Numbered from the stretch's first letter, positions 1 through 5,771 are shown. The stretch is DNA of 5,887 nt from an uncultured Alphaproteobacteria bacterium (GCA_903905285.1 CAIVFQ010000146.1:1-5887); one strand, 5' to 3'. Numbers and translations are program-made. Notes: generated by a model not told the origin, from the letters alone.

Positions 1-2
1 GT

Positions 3-83
3 GACGAGATCATCAATAACTACATCGACAATCATACAGATGCTCACAAAACAGATAATTTGCATAACTTATCTTTAGATTGA
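3..83 (+). CDS. Possible 3' end of an upstream gene, product unknown
   Basis: A frame open from the window edge ends with TGA at 81-83 and would encode a 26-residue polar tail ending in NLHNLSLD, rich in Asp, Asn and His. I do not recognise it. Support is weak: frame 1 of the same strand is also open to about position 75, and a minus-strand frame starting at 65 is open to the window edge, so the true coding strand cannot be decided from 83 bases. If real, it lies about 50 bp before the surviving part of nagZ. Confidence 0.25.
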   Translation, partial: DEIINNYIDNHTDAHKTDNLHNLSLD

Positions 84-111
84 CCGCGACTTCCAGTCTA
101 GATAGCAACCT

Positions 112-127
112 GCCAGCTTCAGCTGGC
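112..127. repeat. Perfect 7-bp inverted repeat (GCCAGCT-TC-AGCTGGC)
   Basis: GCCAGCT at 112-118 is followed by the two bases TC and then its exact reverse complement AGCTGGC at 121-127. It would form a compact hairpin between the possible upstream gene tail and the point where nagZ homology begins (about 137). No T-run follows on either strand, so it is not a convincing intrinsic terminator. It may be the edge of whatever sequence replaced the nagZ 5' end. Confidence 0.5.
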
Positions 128-136
128 TGTCATTGA

Positions 137-1084
137 GTTGAACGCAATTGCAAAAGCCGCGAACAAGTTAAAAAACTGGTTGATGATTTAAAAGCCACTG
201 TCGACCATTCGTTCGTACCCATTTTGATTGATCAAGAGGGTGGGCGGGTGGTCCGCCTTAAGCCTCCAGAGTGGCGGGCGGCTTATCCTGCCTCTATCTT
301 TGGACAACTGGCCGAACATGATTTAACCTTGGCCGGCCAATGTGCATTTTGGCAAGCCAGCTTAATTGGACAAGAATTGGCTGATCTTGGCATCAATGTG
401 AATTGCGCGCCGTGTGTTGATTTGTTTATGCCTGACGCTGACCCCATTATTGGTGATCGGGCTTTTTCTGACCAGATCCCTATTATTCGCCATCTTAGTC
501 TTCAAACGATGAAGGGGCTGCAAAGCCAGGGGGTTATTCCAATTATCAAACACTTGCCTGGCCATGGACGCGCGCCGGTTGACAGTCACAAGGAATTGCC
601 AATTGTTGAAACCCCTTTGGAGACGTTAGAGGCGACAGACTTTTTAGCCTTTCAAGAAATTTGCCAACAGGTTAAGTTGGAAGGCCCTCAACCGATGCCA
701 TGGGGCATGACAGCGCACGTGGTCTATAACGCGCTTGACAGCCTGCACCCAGCCACCCACTCAACCAAAGCGATTCAAAACGTTATTCGACAATGGATTG
801 GGTTTGAAGGATTTTTGATTAGCGATTGTTTAACCATGGAGGCCTTAGAAGGGTCGTTTACAGTTCGCACGGAAAAGGCCCTTCAGGCTGGATGCGATGC
901 GGTTTTATATTGCAAAAGTAACCTGAGTGAAATGAAGGAAGTGGCCAACGCCGCCCTGCCATTATCATCAAATGCCTATGAGAGATTGCAAGGTTCCCTA
1001 TTGCCCACGGTACAAACCCTTTCATCAGTACAGCAGCAAGATTATCAAGAACGCCTGAAGCATCATTTGTTAGATGTCAGGTGA
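137..1084 (+). pseudogene. nagZ: 5'-truncated nagZ, beta-N-acetylhexosaminidase (glycoside hydrolase family 3)
   Basis: NagZ is a cytoplasmic enzyme that removes GlcNAc from anhydro-muropeptides during peptidoglycan recycling. NagZ-like sequence starts at about 140 (ERNCKSREQVKKLVDDLK) and runs into the substrate-binding IDQEGGRVVRL at 224-259. The KHLPGHG...DSH loop that supplies the catalytic His lies at about residues 109-122 counted from codon 224. MTAHVVYNALD (162-172) and ISDCLTMEAL (199-208), with the nucleophile Asp, are also present. From IDQEGG to the stop the protein looks complete. The front is missing: an in-frame TGA stands at 134-136, and the usual first 40-50 residues (first barrel strand and helix, up to the G-x-I-x-F strand) are not readable in any upstream frame. 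Between 137 and 224 there is no ATG, GTG or TTG; the only in-frame starts are CTG 176 and TTG 224. TTG 224 is the Leu of LIDQEGG inside the barrel and has no Shine-Dalgarno. I therefore call it a decayed gene. Translation of a 286-residue fragment from 224 cannot be excluded, nor can a sequencing error. Confidence 0.75.
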
Positions 1085-1102
1085 CAAGATTTTATAATCT
1101 TG
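1085..1102. other. Inverted repeat just after the nagZ stop
   Basis: CAAGATT (1085-1091), a 4-base loop TTAT and AATCTTG (1096-1102) form a perfect 7-bp stem starting one base after the nagZ stop codon. The stem is AT-rich and no T-run follows, so at most it is a weak 3'-end-stabilising or attenuating hairpin. It also contains the string TATAAT (1093-1098), but no good -35 lies 16-18 bp upstream of it. Confidence 0.35.
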
Positions 1103-1129
1103 GAATCGTTGATCATTTTGCTCTATAGT
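1100..1129 (+). promoter_or_regulatory. Candidate sigma-70 promoter for the methyltransferase-dapB genes
   Basis: TTGGAA (1100-1105, four of six consensus matches) is separated by 18 bp from TATAGT (1124-1129, five of six). Transcription would begin near 1136, about 26 nt before the ATG at 1162. That would place the alternative TTG start at 1129 upstream of the transcript. Judged by eye only; AT-rich sequence yields such matches by chance. Confidence 0.3.
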
Positions 1130-1161
1130 TGTTTCTAAAATCTTATCCATCTTTTATCTCC

Positions 1162-1782
1162 ATGTCGGTTCCTGCTGTTTCTCGTGCTGAAAAAAAAATA
1201 AGACGCCAAGAGAGCTTGTTGTTTTTTCGCCGTTGGCTAAAACGCCCTTTTCAAGTGGGTACACTGGCCCCTATTACGCCAAAATTAGCGCGATTGGCAG
1301 CTCAGGCTGTTTCAAATCCCGACGGTTTGTATGTTGAAATTGGCGCTGGCACAGGTCGTTTGAGCCGTGCTTTATTGCAACAAGGTGTTAAGCCCGAAAA
1401 ATTGGCCCTGGTTGAATTAGATCCTTTCTTTTGTAGTTTTTTGAATCAAACCTTGCCATCGGTTTTAGAGCCTGACCAATCATTACCTTTTGTTATTGAA
1501 GGCGACGCAGCAAAGCTGCCGGACCTTTTGCCGACTCACTTTATTGGCAAGGTGGATGTTGTTTTCTCTGTCATTCCCCTTATGTATATTCCAACCTCTG
1601 TTAGACAGGCTATTATTGAGGCTGCCTTTCAGGTTTTGAAACCAGGGGGGGGTATTATTCATGTGACTTATAATGCCCGGTCACCACTTAGTTTTATGCC
1701 CAACTTACACCAACATCGCCTTGGACAATTATGGCTTAACCTGCCACCTGGGTTTGTATGGCATTATCAGCAAGTGTTGTAA
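1162..1782 (+). CDS. PmtA-like class I SAM-dependent methyltransferase, copy 1
   Basis: A predicted 206-residue Rossmann-fold methyltransferase. The SAM-binding motif I is YVEIGAGTGRLSRALL (57-72). The acidic end of strand 2 is VELDP (84-88), GDA (114-116) is the usual motif II/III acidic loop, and DVVFSVIP (132-139) is the motif IV region. The C-terminal NLPPGFVW-x-Y (193-202) and the TY-x-x-x-SPL stretch (169-176) are typical of the COG3963 family, annotated as phospholipid N-methyltransferase or rRNA-adenine-dimethylase-like. Family members such as PmtA methylate phosphatidylethanolamine towards phosphatidylcholine. The substrate here is not proven, and several family members are only generically characterised. 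I chose ATG 1162; a TTG at 1129 in the same frame would add 11 residues. Neither has a visible Shine-Dalgarno, but the candidate promoter and alignment with the paralogue favour 1162. It is followed after one base by the paralogous copy 2. Its motif after the SAM domain (FSVIPLMYIP) departs from the SG(L/I)P of copy 2, so it may have a different substrate or be drifting. Confidence 0.85.
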   Translation: MSVPAVSRAEKKIRRQESLLFFRRWLKRPFQVGTLAPITPKLARLAAQAVSNPDGLYVEIGAGTGRLSRALLQQGVKPEKLALVELDPFFCSFLNQTLPSVLEPDQSLPFVIEGDAAKLPDLLPTHFIGKVDVVFSVIPLMYIPTSVRQAIIEAAFQVLKPGGGIIHVTYNARSPLSFMPNLHQHRLGQLWLNLPPGFVWHYQQVL

Positions 1783-1783
1783 A

Positions 1784-2485
1784 TTGAAACTCCCCCCTAA
1801 GATTCGTAAACGCGATGAAAGCTTGCTGTTCTTAAAACAACTGGTGAAGAACCCTAAATCTTTGGGCGCCTTGGTTCCAAGTTCTATTGTTTTGGCTGAT
1901 TTTATGTGCCGGCATATCGACTTAACCAAAAACCCCCGCATCATAGAAATTGGTGCAGGCACGGGGCGGTTTACCCAGGCCCTTTTAAAAAACGGTCTGC
2001 CGCCTGAAAACTTATGCGTTGTCGAACTTGACCCCATTATGTTCGAATTTTTGCAAAAAAACTTTCCCAACATTTGTATTATTAAAGGGAACGCGAATCA
2101 ACTGCCAGAGCTGCTGCCCGAAGCATGGAATAATGCCGATGTGATTGTCTCTGGTATTCCCATGGTTAATTTGTCGTTCCAAGATCAACAGCAAATTATT
2201 CAGGCGTGCTTTAAAAGTTTAAGTCCTTCGGGAAGTTTTCTGCAGTTTACCTATGGACCTTTATCGCCCTTGCCAGCCCGAAAATTGGGGCTGCGTCAAA
2301 AACGGTTGGGTCACGTTTTGTTAAACCTTCCCCCGGCAACGGTTTGGCGTTATTGGCAGCCCCTTAGTCATGAAACGCGTCAAAAACGATCACCCATTAA
2401 TCGTCTGAAACACCAAGGTCTTCATCAATTAAAACGTCTTAAAAAAACAATCCTTAAAGGATCTACGTCCCATGAAAAAAATTAA
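1784..2485 (+). CDS. PmtA-like class I SAM-dependent methyltransferase, copy 2
   Basis: A predicted 233-residue methyltransferase paralogous to the gene before it. Shared blocks run in the same order: ESLLF (12-16), IIEIGAGTGRFTQALL (53-68), VELDP (80-84), ADVIVSGIPM (118-127), FTYGPLSPLP (155-164), RLG (174-176) and NLPPATVW-x-Y (181-190). The SGIP and FTYGP-x-SP blocks are closer to characterised PmtA-type phospholipid N-methyltransferases than those of copy 1, so PE methylation is plausible but unproven. After the domain ends there is a roughly 40-residue, strongly basic tail (RLKHQGLHQLKRLKKTILK and neighbours) absent from copy 1. It could bind acidic membrane lipid or nucleic acid. Start choice: TTG 1784 begins just after the copy 1 stop (1780-1782), matches the N-terminal alignment and suggests translational coupling. 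The frame is open back to ATG 1673 inside copy 1, but that upstream part resembles nothing in the family. The 3' end overlaps dapB by 14 bp. Confidence 0.85.
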   Translation: MKLPPKIRKRDESLLFLKQLVKNPKSLGALVPSSIVLADFMCRHIDLTKNPRIIEIGAGTGRFTQALLKNGLPPENLCVVELDPIMFEFLQKNFPNICIIKGNANQLPELLPEAWNNADVIVSGIPMVNLSFQDQQQIIQACFKSLSPSGSFLQFTYGPLSPLPARKLGLRQKRLGHVLLNLPPATVWRYWQPLSHETRQKRSPINRLKHQGLHQLKRLKKTILKGSTSHEKN

Positions 2486-3206
2486 GCTAGGATTATTGGG
2501 CGCCACTGGTCGCATGGGCAAAGGCATTATTGACAGCCTTCAAGGCACGTCTTTTGTTTTAGGCGCCACCGTTTCTTCAACAGGTGATATCAGTTCTTTA
2601 TTCGAACAATCAGATGTGATTGTTGATTTCAGCAAACCGCAGGGAACGCAGGCTTTGTTGGATAAGGCCCTTCATTTTAAAAAACCATTAGTGATTGGCA
2701 CCACAGGGTTAACCGAAGATCAGCTGCATCAGTTACAAAAAGTGGCCAAAGAAATGCCCGTGGTTTATGCCCGCAATACCAGCATTGGCATAGCCTTGAT
2801 GCAAGTTGCCGTCAAACAGTTAACGATGACCTTGGGTGATGACTTTGATGTCGAGTTTAGCGAAACCCATCACCGTCATAAAGTTGATGCGCCATCGGGA
2901 ACGTGCCTGATGTTAGCTGAAACTGTTGCTGATGCCAGGGGAGTCAATTTAAAAGATGTTGCCCGTTTTGAACGCTATGGCCACGTTGGGGCACGCGTAC
3001 ACGGGGAAATTGGGTTTAGCGTCAGTCGTGGGGGGCAAAGCCCTGGTGAACACACAATCAGTTTTTTAAGCGACGAAGAAAGCATTTCAATCACCCACCG
3101 CAGCTTTTCCCGTCAGCTGTTTGTGAAGGGGGCGTTGAAGGCCGCCCACTGGGTTGTTAATCAGCCTCCAGGGCTTTACAGCATGGCAGATGTCTTGGGC
3201 TTGTGA
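2472..3206 (+). CDS. dapB: 4-hydroxy-tetrahydrodipicolinate reductase DapB
   Basis: A cytoplasmic NAD(P)H-dependent enzyme of the diaminopimelate/lysine pathway, which feeds peptidoglycan cross-linking. The N-terminal Rossmann motif is GLLGATGRMG (7-16). VIVDFSKPQGT (49-59) and VIGTTGLTEDQ (74-84) are the nucleotide-side loops. The signature ETHHRHKVDAPSGT (131-144) carries His133 and Lys137, which correspond to the proton-transfer His159 and Lys163 of E. coli DapB. HGEIGFSVSRGG and GEHTISF follow as expected. At 244 residues it is shorter than the E. coli enzyme (273); most of the difference is in the loop between GATVSS and the DVIVDF strand, and the gene looks intact. ATG 2472 has a good Shine-Dalgarno, AAAGGA at 2456-2461, 10 nt upstream and inside the previous gene, whose stop it overlaps by 14 bp, so it is co-transcribed and probably translationally coupled. 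The C-terminal codons (YSMADVLGL) recur near 4960. Confidence 0.97.
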   Translation: MKKIKLGLLGATGRMGKGIIDSLQGTSFVLGATVSSTGDISSLFEQSDVIVDFSKPQGTQALLDKALHFKKPLVIGTTGLTEDQLHQLQKVAKEMPVVYARNTSIGIALMQVAVKQLTMTLGDDFDVEFSETHHRHKVDAPSGTCLMLAETVADARGVNLKDVARFERYGHVGARVHGEIGFSVSRGGQSPGEHTISFLSDEESISITHRSFSRQLFVKGALKAAHWVVNQPPGLYSMADVLGL

Positions 3207-3208
3207 TT
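3181..3208 (+). repeat. Direct repeat copy 1: 3' end of intact dapB
   Basis: These 28 bases, covering the last codons and stop of dapB plus two bases, match 4958-4985 at 24 of 28 positions. All four differences are at synonymous third positions (GCA/GCG, GTC/GTT, GGC/GGT, TTG/TTA). The two copies bracket the transporter gene and its flanks in direct orientation. Confidence 0.85.
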
Positions 3209-3271
3209 TTGTTGATGATTATTTAATTCTGACCTTTCCATCTGCAAGGGGTGTAGAACCACATCGCTTAT

Positions 3272-4666
3272 TTAATTTATTTTTTTGAACCATTTTTTTA
3301 GAGACTTATCTTTTTCTTTTTGTTCTAGGACCTCATATTTTTCTTCTTCTTGGATCATTTCTTCCCACGAGATAGCTCCCGACAAGTCATGAGGGGATCT
3401 AGCGGCAAGCATTTTATCCTTTGGCACAAAAGCGTAAAGTCCGCAGAGCGGAATCGAAGCAGCAACAAATAACAAAAAGCATATTCCCTGGAAACTTGTC
3501 ACCTGATCACAAACATACGCTGTTATAAGATAAAATAAAGAGTGAGATGCAGCCCATATAAACAAAAGGTATGTATACCGGCCAAAGGCCGGAAAACTTT
3601 TATTGATAATGGGGGTCGCAGGCGTTAGCCCTTGCCCCAAAGCCCCAACAATCACTTGAATGACAAAAATAACCGGTGCACTTGTAAATCCAGTGATACA
3701 TAGACCCAATATGGGCATCAACGCCAAAAGGGAAAACAACTTAAATTTAAGAATGGCGAAAGGGTGAAATTTTAATCCCAATAGCCCGTAGCTAACCTCC
3801 GCACACATGACGATAAAAAGAACCAGGGTTGTTTGAGCCATGACCATATTTGTCTCTATTCCCAGTTGATTAGAAAGAACAGAGGGCAAAAAGGCGTAGG
3901 AAAAATAGAAGGCTACGGCAGGGAAAAGGTACAAAGCGAACAAGGCAGGGGTATTGCGGCTTTTGAAATTAATGGACAGGTAGAGATCAGAGAATTTCCG
4001 CTTTGTCTTCTTTTTTTCTAAGGCCTTTACAAACTCTGGCGCCTCTTTAAGAGTCCTTCTGGCAATTGTTCCCAAAACTGCCACCCCTGAACCAATGTAA
4101 AAAGGCAATTTCCAGCCATTTTCTGGTGAAAGAAACATACAAATGGCACCCACGCCACAAGCAACAAGACCGCCTAAAGAGCATGTGGCTTCCACAAGGG
4201 CACTGCAAAAATAAACCTTTGGTTTAGGAACGGTCTCTGTGATGAAAACATCGGCAGCTATGCACTCTCCGCCTGAGGCAAAACCCTGAACAAGTCGTAA
4301 AGCAAGAAACAAGGCCGCTGATAAAGCTCCCCACTCGGCGTAAGGGGGAATGTTCGGAATAAGGATACAGGAAATGGACATCAAAAACGTCGTCGAGACC
4401 AAAACAGGAACCCTGCCAATTGTGTCTCCAATGTACCCCCAGAAAATAGCCGCTAACGGACGAATACAAAAAGAGGAACAAAACGTAAAAACCGTTAGCA
4501 TCGGGGTCAGATATGAATCACTGGGGATAAAAACCTTTGTCAAGACAACGGTTAAATGAACGGCCAGCATCAGATCGAAAAAATCAAGGAAATTCCCCAC
4601 CAAAACAATGGCTACAGATTTTTTGACATAAGAACTTAAGGGGGCGTCAACAGTTACTGTAGTCAT
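3272..4666 (-). CDS. MFS transporter, metabolite:H+ symporter (ProP-like) family
   Basis: A predicted 464-residue inner-membrane carrier with about 12 hydrophobic segments, the first at about residues 17-42. The MFS loop 2-3 motif is GYIGDTIGRVP (78-88). RLVQGFASGGECIAADVFITE (124-144) and W-x-LPFYIG followed by RR-x-LKEAPEF (186-212) are the hallmarks of the metabolite:H+ symporter branch that includes ProP and the dicarboxylate/ketoglutarate carriers. The substrate cannot be read from the sequence: an osmolyte, organic acid or host metabolite are all possible. A charged tail (about 415-464, rich in Glu and Lys) follows the last membrane segment; ProP has a C-terminal coiled coil there, but this tail is short and may not be one. 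The start is ATG 4664-4666, because AAGGGA at 4674-4679 sits 7 nt upstream; a TTG at 4670-4672 would add two residues but is almost on top of that site. It is convergent with dapB (65 bp between stops) and bracketed by the dapB direct repeat, suggesting that it is an insertion into an older dapB-rdgB arrangement. Confidence 0.9.
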   Translation of the reverse strand: MTTVTVDAPLSSYVKKSVAIVLVGNFLDFFDLMLAVHLTVVLTKVFIPSDSYLTPMLTVFTFCSSFCIRPLAAIFWGYIGDTIGRVPVLVSTTFLMSISCILIPNIPPYAEWGALSAALFLALRLVQGFASGGECIAADVFITETVPKPKVYFCSALVEATCSLGGLVACGVGAICMFLSPENGWKLPFYIGSGVAVLGTIARRTLKEAPEFVKALEKKKTKRKFSDLYLSINFKSRNTPALFALYLFPAVAFYFSYAFLPSVLSNQLGIETNMVMAQTTLVLFIVMCAEVSYGLLGLKFHPFAILKFKLFSLLALMPILGLCITGFTSAPVIFVIQVIVGALGQGLTPATPIINKSFPAFGRYTYLLFIWAASHSLFYLITAYVCDQVTSFQGICFLLFVAASIPLCGLYAFVPKDKMLAARSPHDLSGAISWEEMIQEEEKYEVLEQKEKDKSLKKWFKKIN

Positions 4667-4673
4667 GATCAAA

Positions 4674-4679
4674 TCCCTT
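4674..4679 (-). promoter_or_regulatory. Shine-Dalgarno of the MFS transporter, decides its start
   Basis: Read on the - strand this is AAGGGA, 7 nt before the ATG at 4666-4664 and only one base before the alternative TTG at 4672-4670, so ATG is the supported start. Confidence 0.65.
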
Positions 4680-4688
4680 GTTGGTTTG

Positions 4689-4704
4689 AAAAATACTTAT
4701 TTTT
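4689..4704. promoter_or_regulatory. AT-rich 16-bp palindrome upstream of the transporter, operator-like
   Basis: AAAAATA-CT-TATTTTT has 7-bp arms that are exact reverse complements around a two-base centre. It lies 22 bp upstream of the transporter ATG, where a dimeric regulator or an mRNA hairpin close to the ribosome binding site could act. Palindromes of A and T arise easily by chance, so the regulatory role is an inference. Confidence 0.3.
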
Positions 4705-4709
4705 ATTTT

Positions 4710-4759
4710 GATGGAATCAACGCCAAACCAAGCACGAGGTCTGGCGGTTGATTCACATC
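4710..4759 (-). promoter_or_regulatory. Long bulged stem-loop in the transporter leader
   Basis: GATGGAATCAACGCCA (4710-4725) pairs over all 16 bases with 4742-4759, interrupted only by single-base bulges at 4747 and 4755. Inside the 16-nt loop, ACC (4727-4729) can also pair with GGT (4738-4740). Neither strand has a T-run after the stem, so it is not an ordinary intrinsic terminator. It stands about 44 bp upstream of the transporter ATG. A TATTAT box on the - strand (4775-4770) without a good -35 could start a transcript at the foot of the stem, making it a 5'-terminal mRNA hairpin. Alternatives are a protein-binding site or a small palindromic mobile element. Confidence 0.55.
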
Positions 4760-4901
4760 TCCCGACCGGATAATAGAACATTCTGAATCCTTCTTTCTCA
4801 GGGGAAAAAAGTAATTTTTCATCTATAAGGGGAAAGCAGCCTCACATTGTATAAGGAACTACCCGACTCTAGGGAAACTAATTGTTGTTGAGTTGAATGG
4901 C

Positions 4902-4923
4902 ATTGCGCTCTCTAGCAGGCAAT
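4902..4923. other. Hairpin next to the dapB remnant
   Basis: ATTGC-GCT (4902-4909), loop CTCT, AGC (4914-4916), a two-base bulge AG, then GCAAT (4919-4923) gives 8 bp with one bulge. It lies 33 bp before the dapB remnant in sequence that matches neither dapB nor rdgB. Function unknown. Confidence 0.3.
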
Positions 4924-4956
4924 TACAAAACGACTAGGTTCTCGGGCGACGCTGGT

Positions 4957-4983
4957 GGCATGGCGGATGTTTTGGGTTTATGA
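4957..4983 (+). pseudogene. Remnant of a second dapB 3' end
   Basis: In frame, this encodes (G)MADVLGL followed by TGA, the same residues that end the intact DapB (SMADVLGL). The codons differ from the intact copy at four synonymous third positions, which fits two coding sequences that diverged under selection rather than a recent local copy. No dapB similarity is visible upstream of 4957 in any frame. It lies 34 bp before rdgB, a spacing typical of neighbouring genes in an operon, so this is probably the original dapB end, left behind when the transporter segment entered. Confidence 0.75.
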
Positions 4984-5017
4984 TTGAGCCGTTCTAACAG
5001 AAAAACACGGGGAAATT

Positions 5018-5599
5018 ATGATCCATAAAATTGTTGTCGCCTCAACTAATGAAGGCAAAGTCAAAGAAGTTAAAGGCGTTCTTGATACGTTAAAAGATTT
5101 AGAGTTTGAGATTGAATCTTTGCGTGATTATGACATTGTTGAGCCGGATGAGCCCTATAACAACTTTATGGAAAATGCCGTTCACAAAGCCAAATATTAT
5201 GCCCAGCACACACGACAGCTAACCCTTTCAGACGATTCTGGTTTGTGCATTCAAGCCCTTGGTGATTTTCCAGGCGTGAGAACCAAAGATTTAGTTGAAG
5301 AGTGTGGAACGTTATCAAAGGCCTTTTCGAAACTGGAAAGCATGGCCGCTGCCTATTTTAACTGTGCAATGGTTTTATATATTCCCGAAAAGGATAGCCT
5401 GATCACGTGTGAAGCCAGAATGCAGGGCACGATCACCTTCCCCCAAAAGGGAGAACAAGGATTTGGATTTGATCCTATTTTCATGCCTGAAGGATTCGAT
5501 CAAACTCTGGCTGAGCTTGGTGCTAGTTTCAAAAACAAAATAAGTCATCGATCAAAAGCCCTAAGGGGATTGGTGGAGAAATTGCGGGTGGGATTTTAA
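5018..5599 (+). CDS. rdgB: Non-canonical purine NTP pyrophosphatase (RdgB/HAM1 family)
   Basis: A cytoplasmic house-cleaning enzyme that hydrolyses dITP, XTP and related deaminated purine nucleotides to the monophosphates, keeping them out of DNA. The 193 residues match the usual family length. Motifs in order: ASTNEGKVKEV (8-18, nucleotide contact), F-x-ENAVHKA (50-58), SDDSGL (71-76, catalytic Asp and metal binding), FPGVRT (84-89), GFGFDPIFMPEG (148-159) and KISHRSKAL (174-182). The segment after PGV reads RTKDLVEE where E. coli RdgB has YSARYSGE, so this is a divergent subgroup, but all catalytic motifs are present. ATG 5018 is preceded by GGGGAAA (5009-5015), a close-spaced ribosome binding site. 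No convincing promoter was found upstream. If the gene was once read from the dapB operon, the transporter on the opposite strand now separates it from that promoter. Confidence 0.95.
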   Translation: MIHKIVVASTNEGKVKEVKGVLDTLKDLEFEIESLRDYDIVEPDEPYNNFMENAVHKAKYYAQHTRQLTLSDDSGLCIQALGDFPGVRTKDLVEECGTLSKAFSKLESMAAAYFNCAMVLYIPEKDSLITCEARMQGTITFPQKGEQGFGFDPIFMPEGFDQTLAELGASFKNKISHRSKALRGLVEKLRVGF

Positions 5600-5771
5600 A
5601 ATTTAGGGCGCTGCCTTCTCAGCGAAGAGATAAAGGTATCCAAGTTAGAACTTCGTTTGGTTTCTTGATATGGAATTAACCTTTGGAATCCTATTCTTAT
5701 TTAGTTGATTTTTTACTCGTCATTAGTATAGTAAGTCAACTTAAATGAGACTTTTAACCATAGATAGTTTT

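Larger units (their letters stand above)
4667..5017. other. Intergenic region between MFS transporter and rdgB
   Basis: About 350 bp without a supported gene. From left to right it holds the transporter's ribosome binding site, an AT-rich 16-bp palindrome (4689-4704) and a long bulged stem-loop (4710-4759). It continues with an A/T-rich stretch with no clear promoter, a hairpin at 4902-4923, the dapB 3' remnant (4957-4983) and the 34-bp leader of rdgB. The segment 4760-4901 shows nothing I can assign. Confidence 0.6.

Noticed and set aside
362..589. Minus-strand open frame inside nagZ; likewise frames at 1729-2073, 2012-2194, 3833-4021, 4224-4481 and 4350-4559
   Set aside because: Each lies wholly within a recognisable gene on the other strand or frame, and none resembles a known protein.
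1162..2485. Reading the methyltransferase pair as KsgA-type rRNA dimethylases or Erm resistance genes
   Set aside because: They share the SAM fold, but the FTYGP-x-SP and NLPPA-x-VW blocks fit the COG3963 PmtA-like family and the KsgA/Erm N-L-PY motif is absent.
4824..4855. Two TATAAG boxes (4824-4829, 4850-4855) as rdgB promoters
   Set aside because: No -35-like sequence 16-19 bp upstream of either one.
128..4906. Similar 24-mers at the two breakpoints (128-151 and 4883-4906; 19 of 24 identical, sharing TTGAGTTGAA and ATTGC)
   Set aside because: It is striking that both lie at truncation points, but a match this good is expected about once by chance in a window of this size, so it is not evidence of a shared element on its own.
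4897..4983. 28-codon open frame running into the dapB remnant
   Set aside because: No ribosome binding site, no recognisable protein, and its last codons are explained by the dapB remnant.
5609..5624. Hairpin CGCTG-6-CAGCG after the rdgB stop as a terminator
   Set aside because: Only 5 bp and followed by AAGAGATAAAGG, with no T-run.
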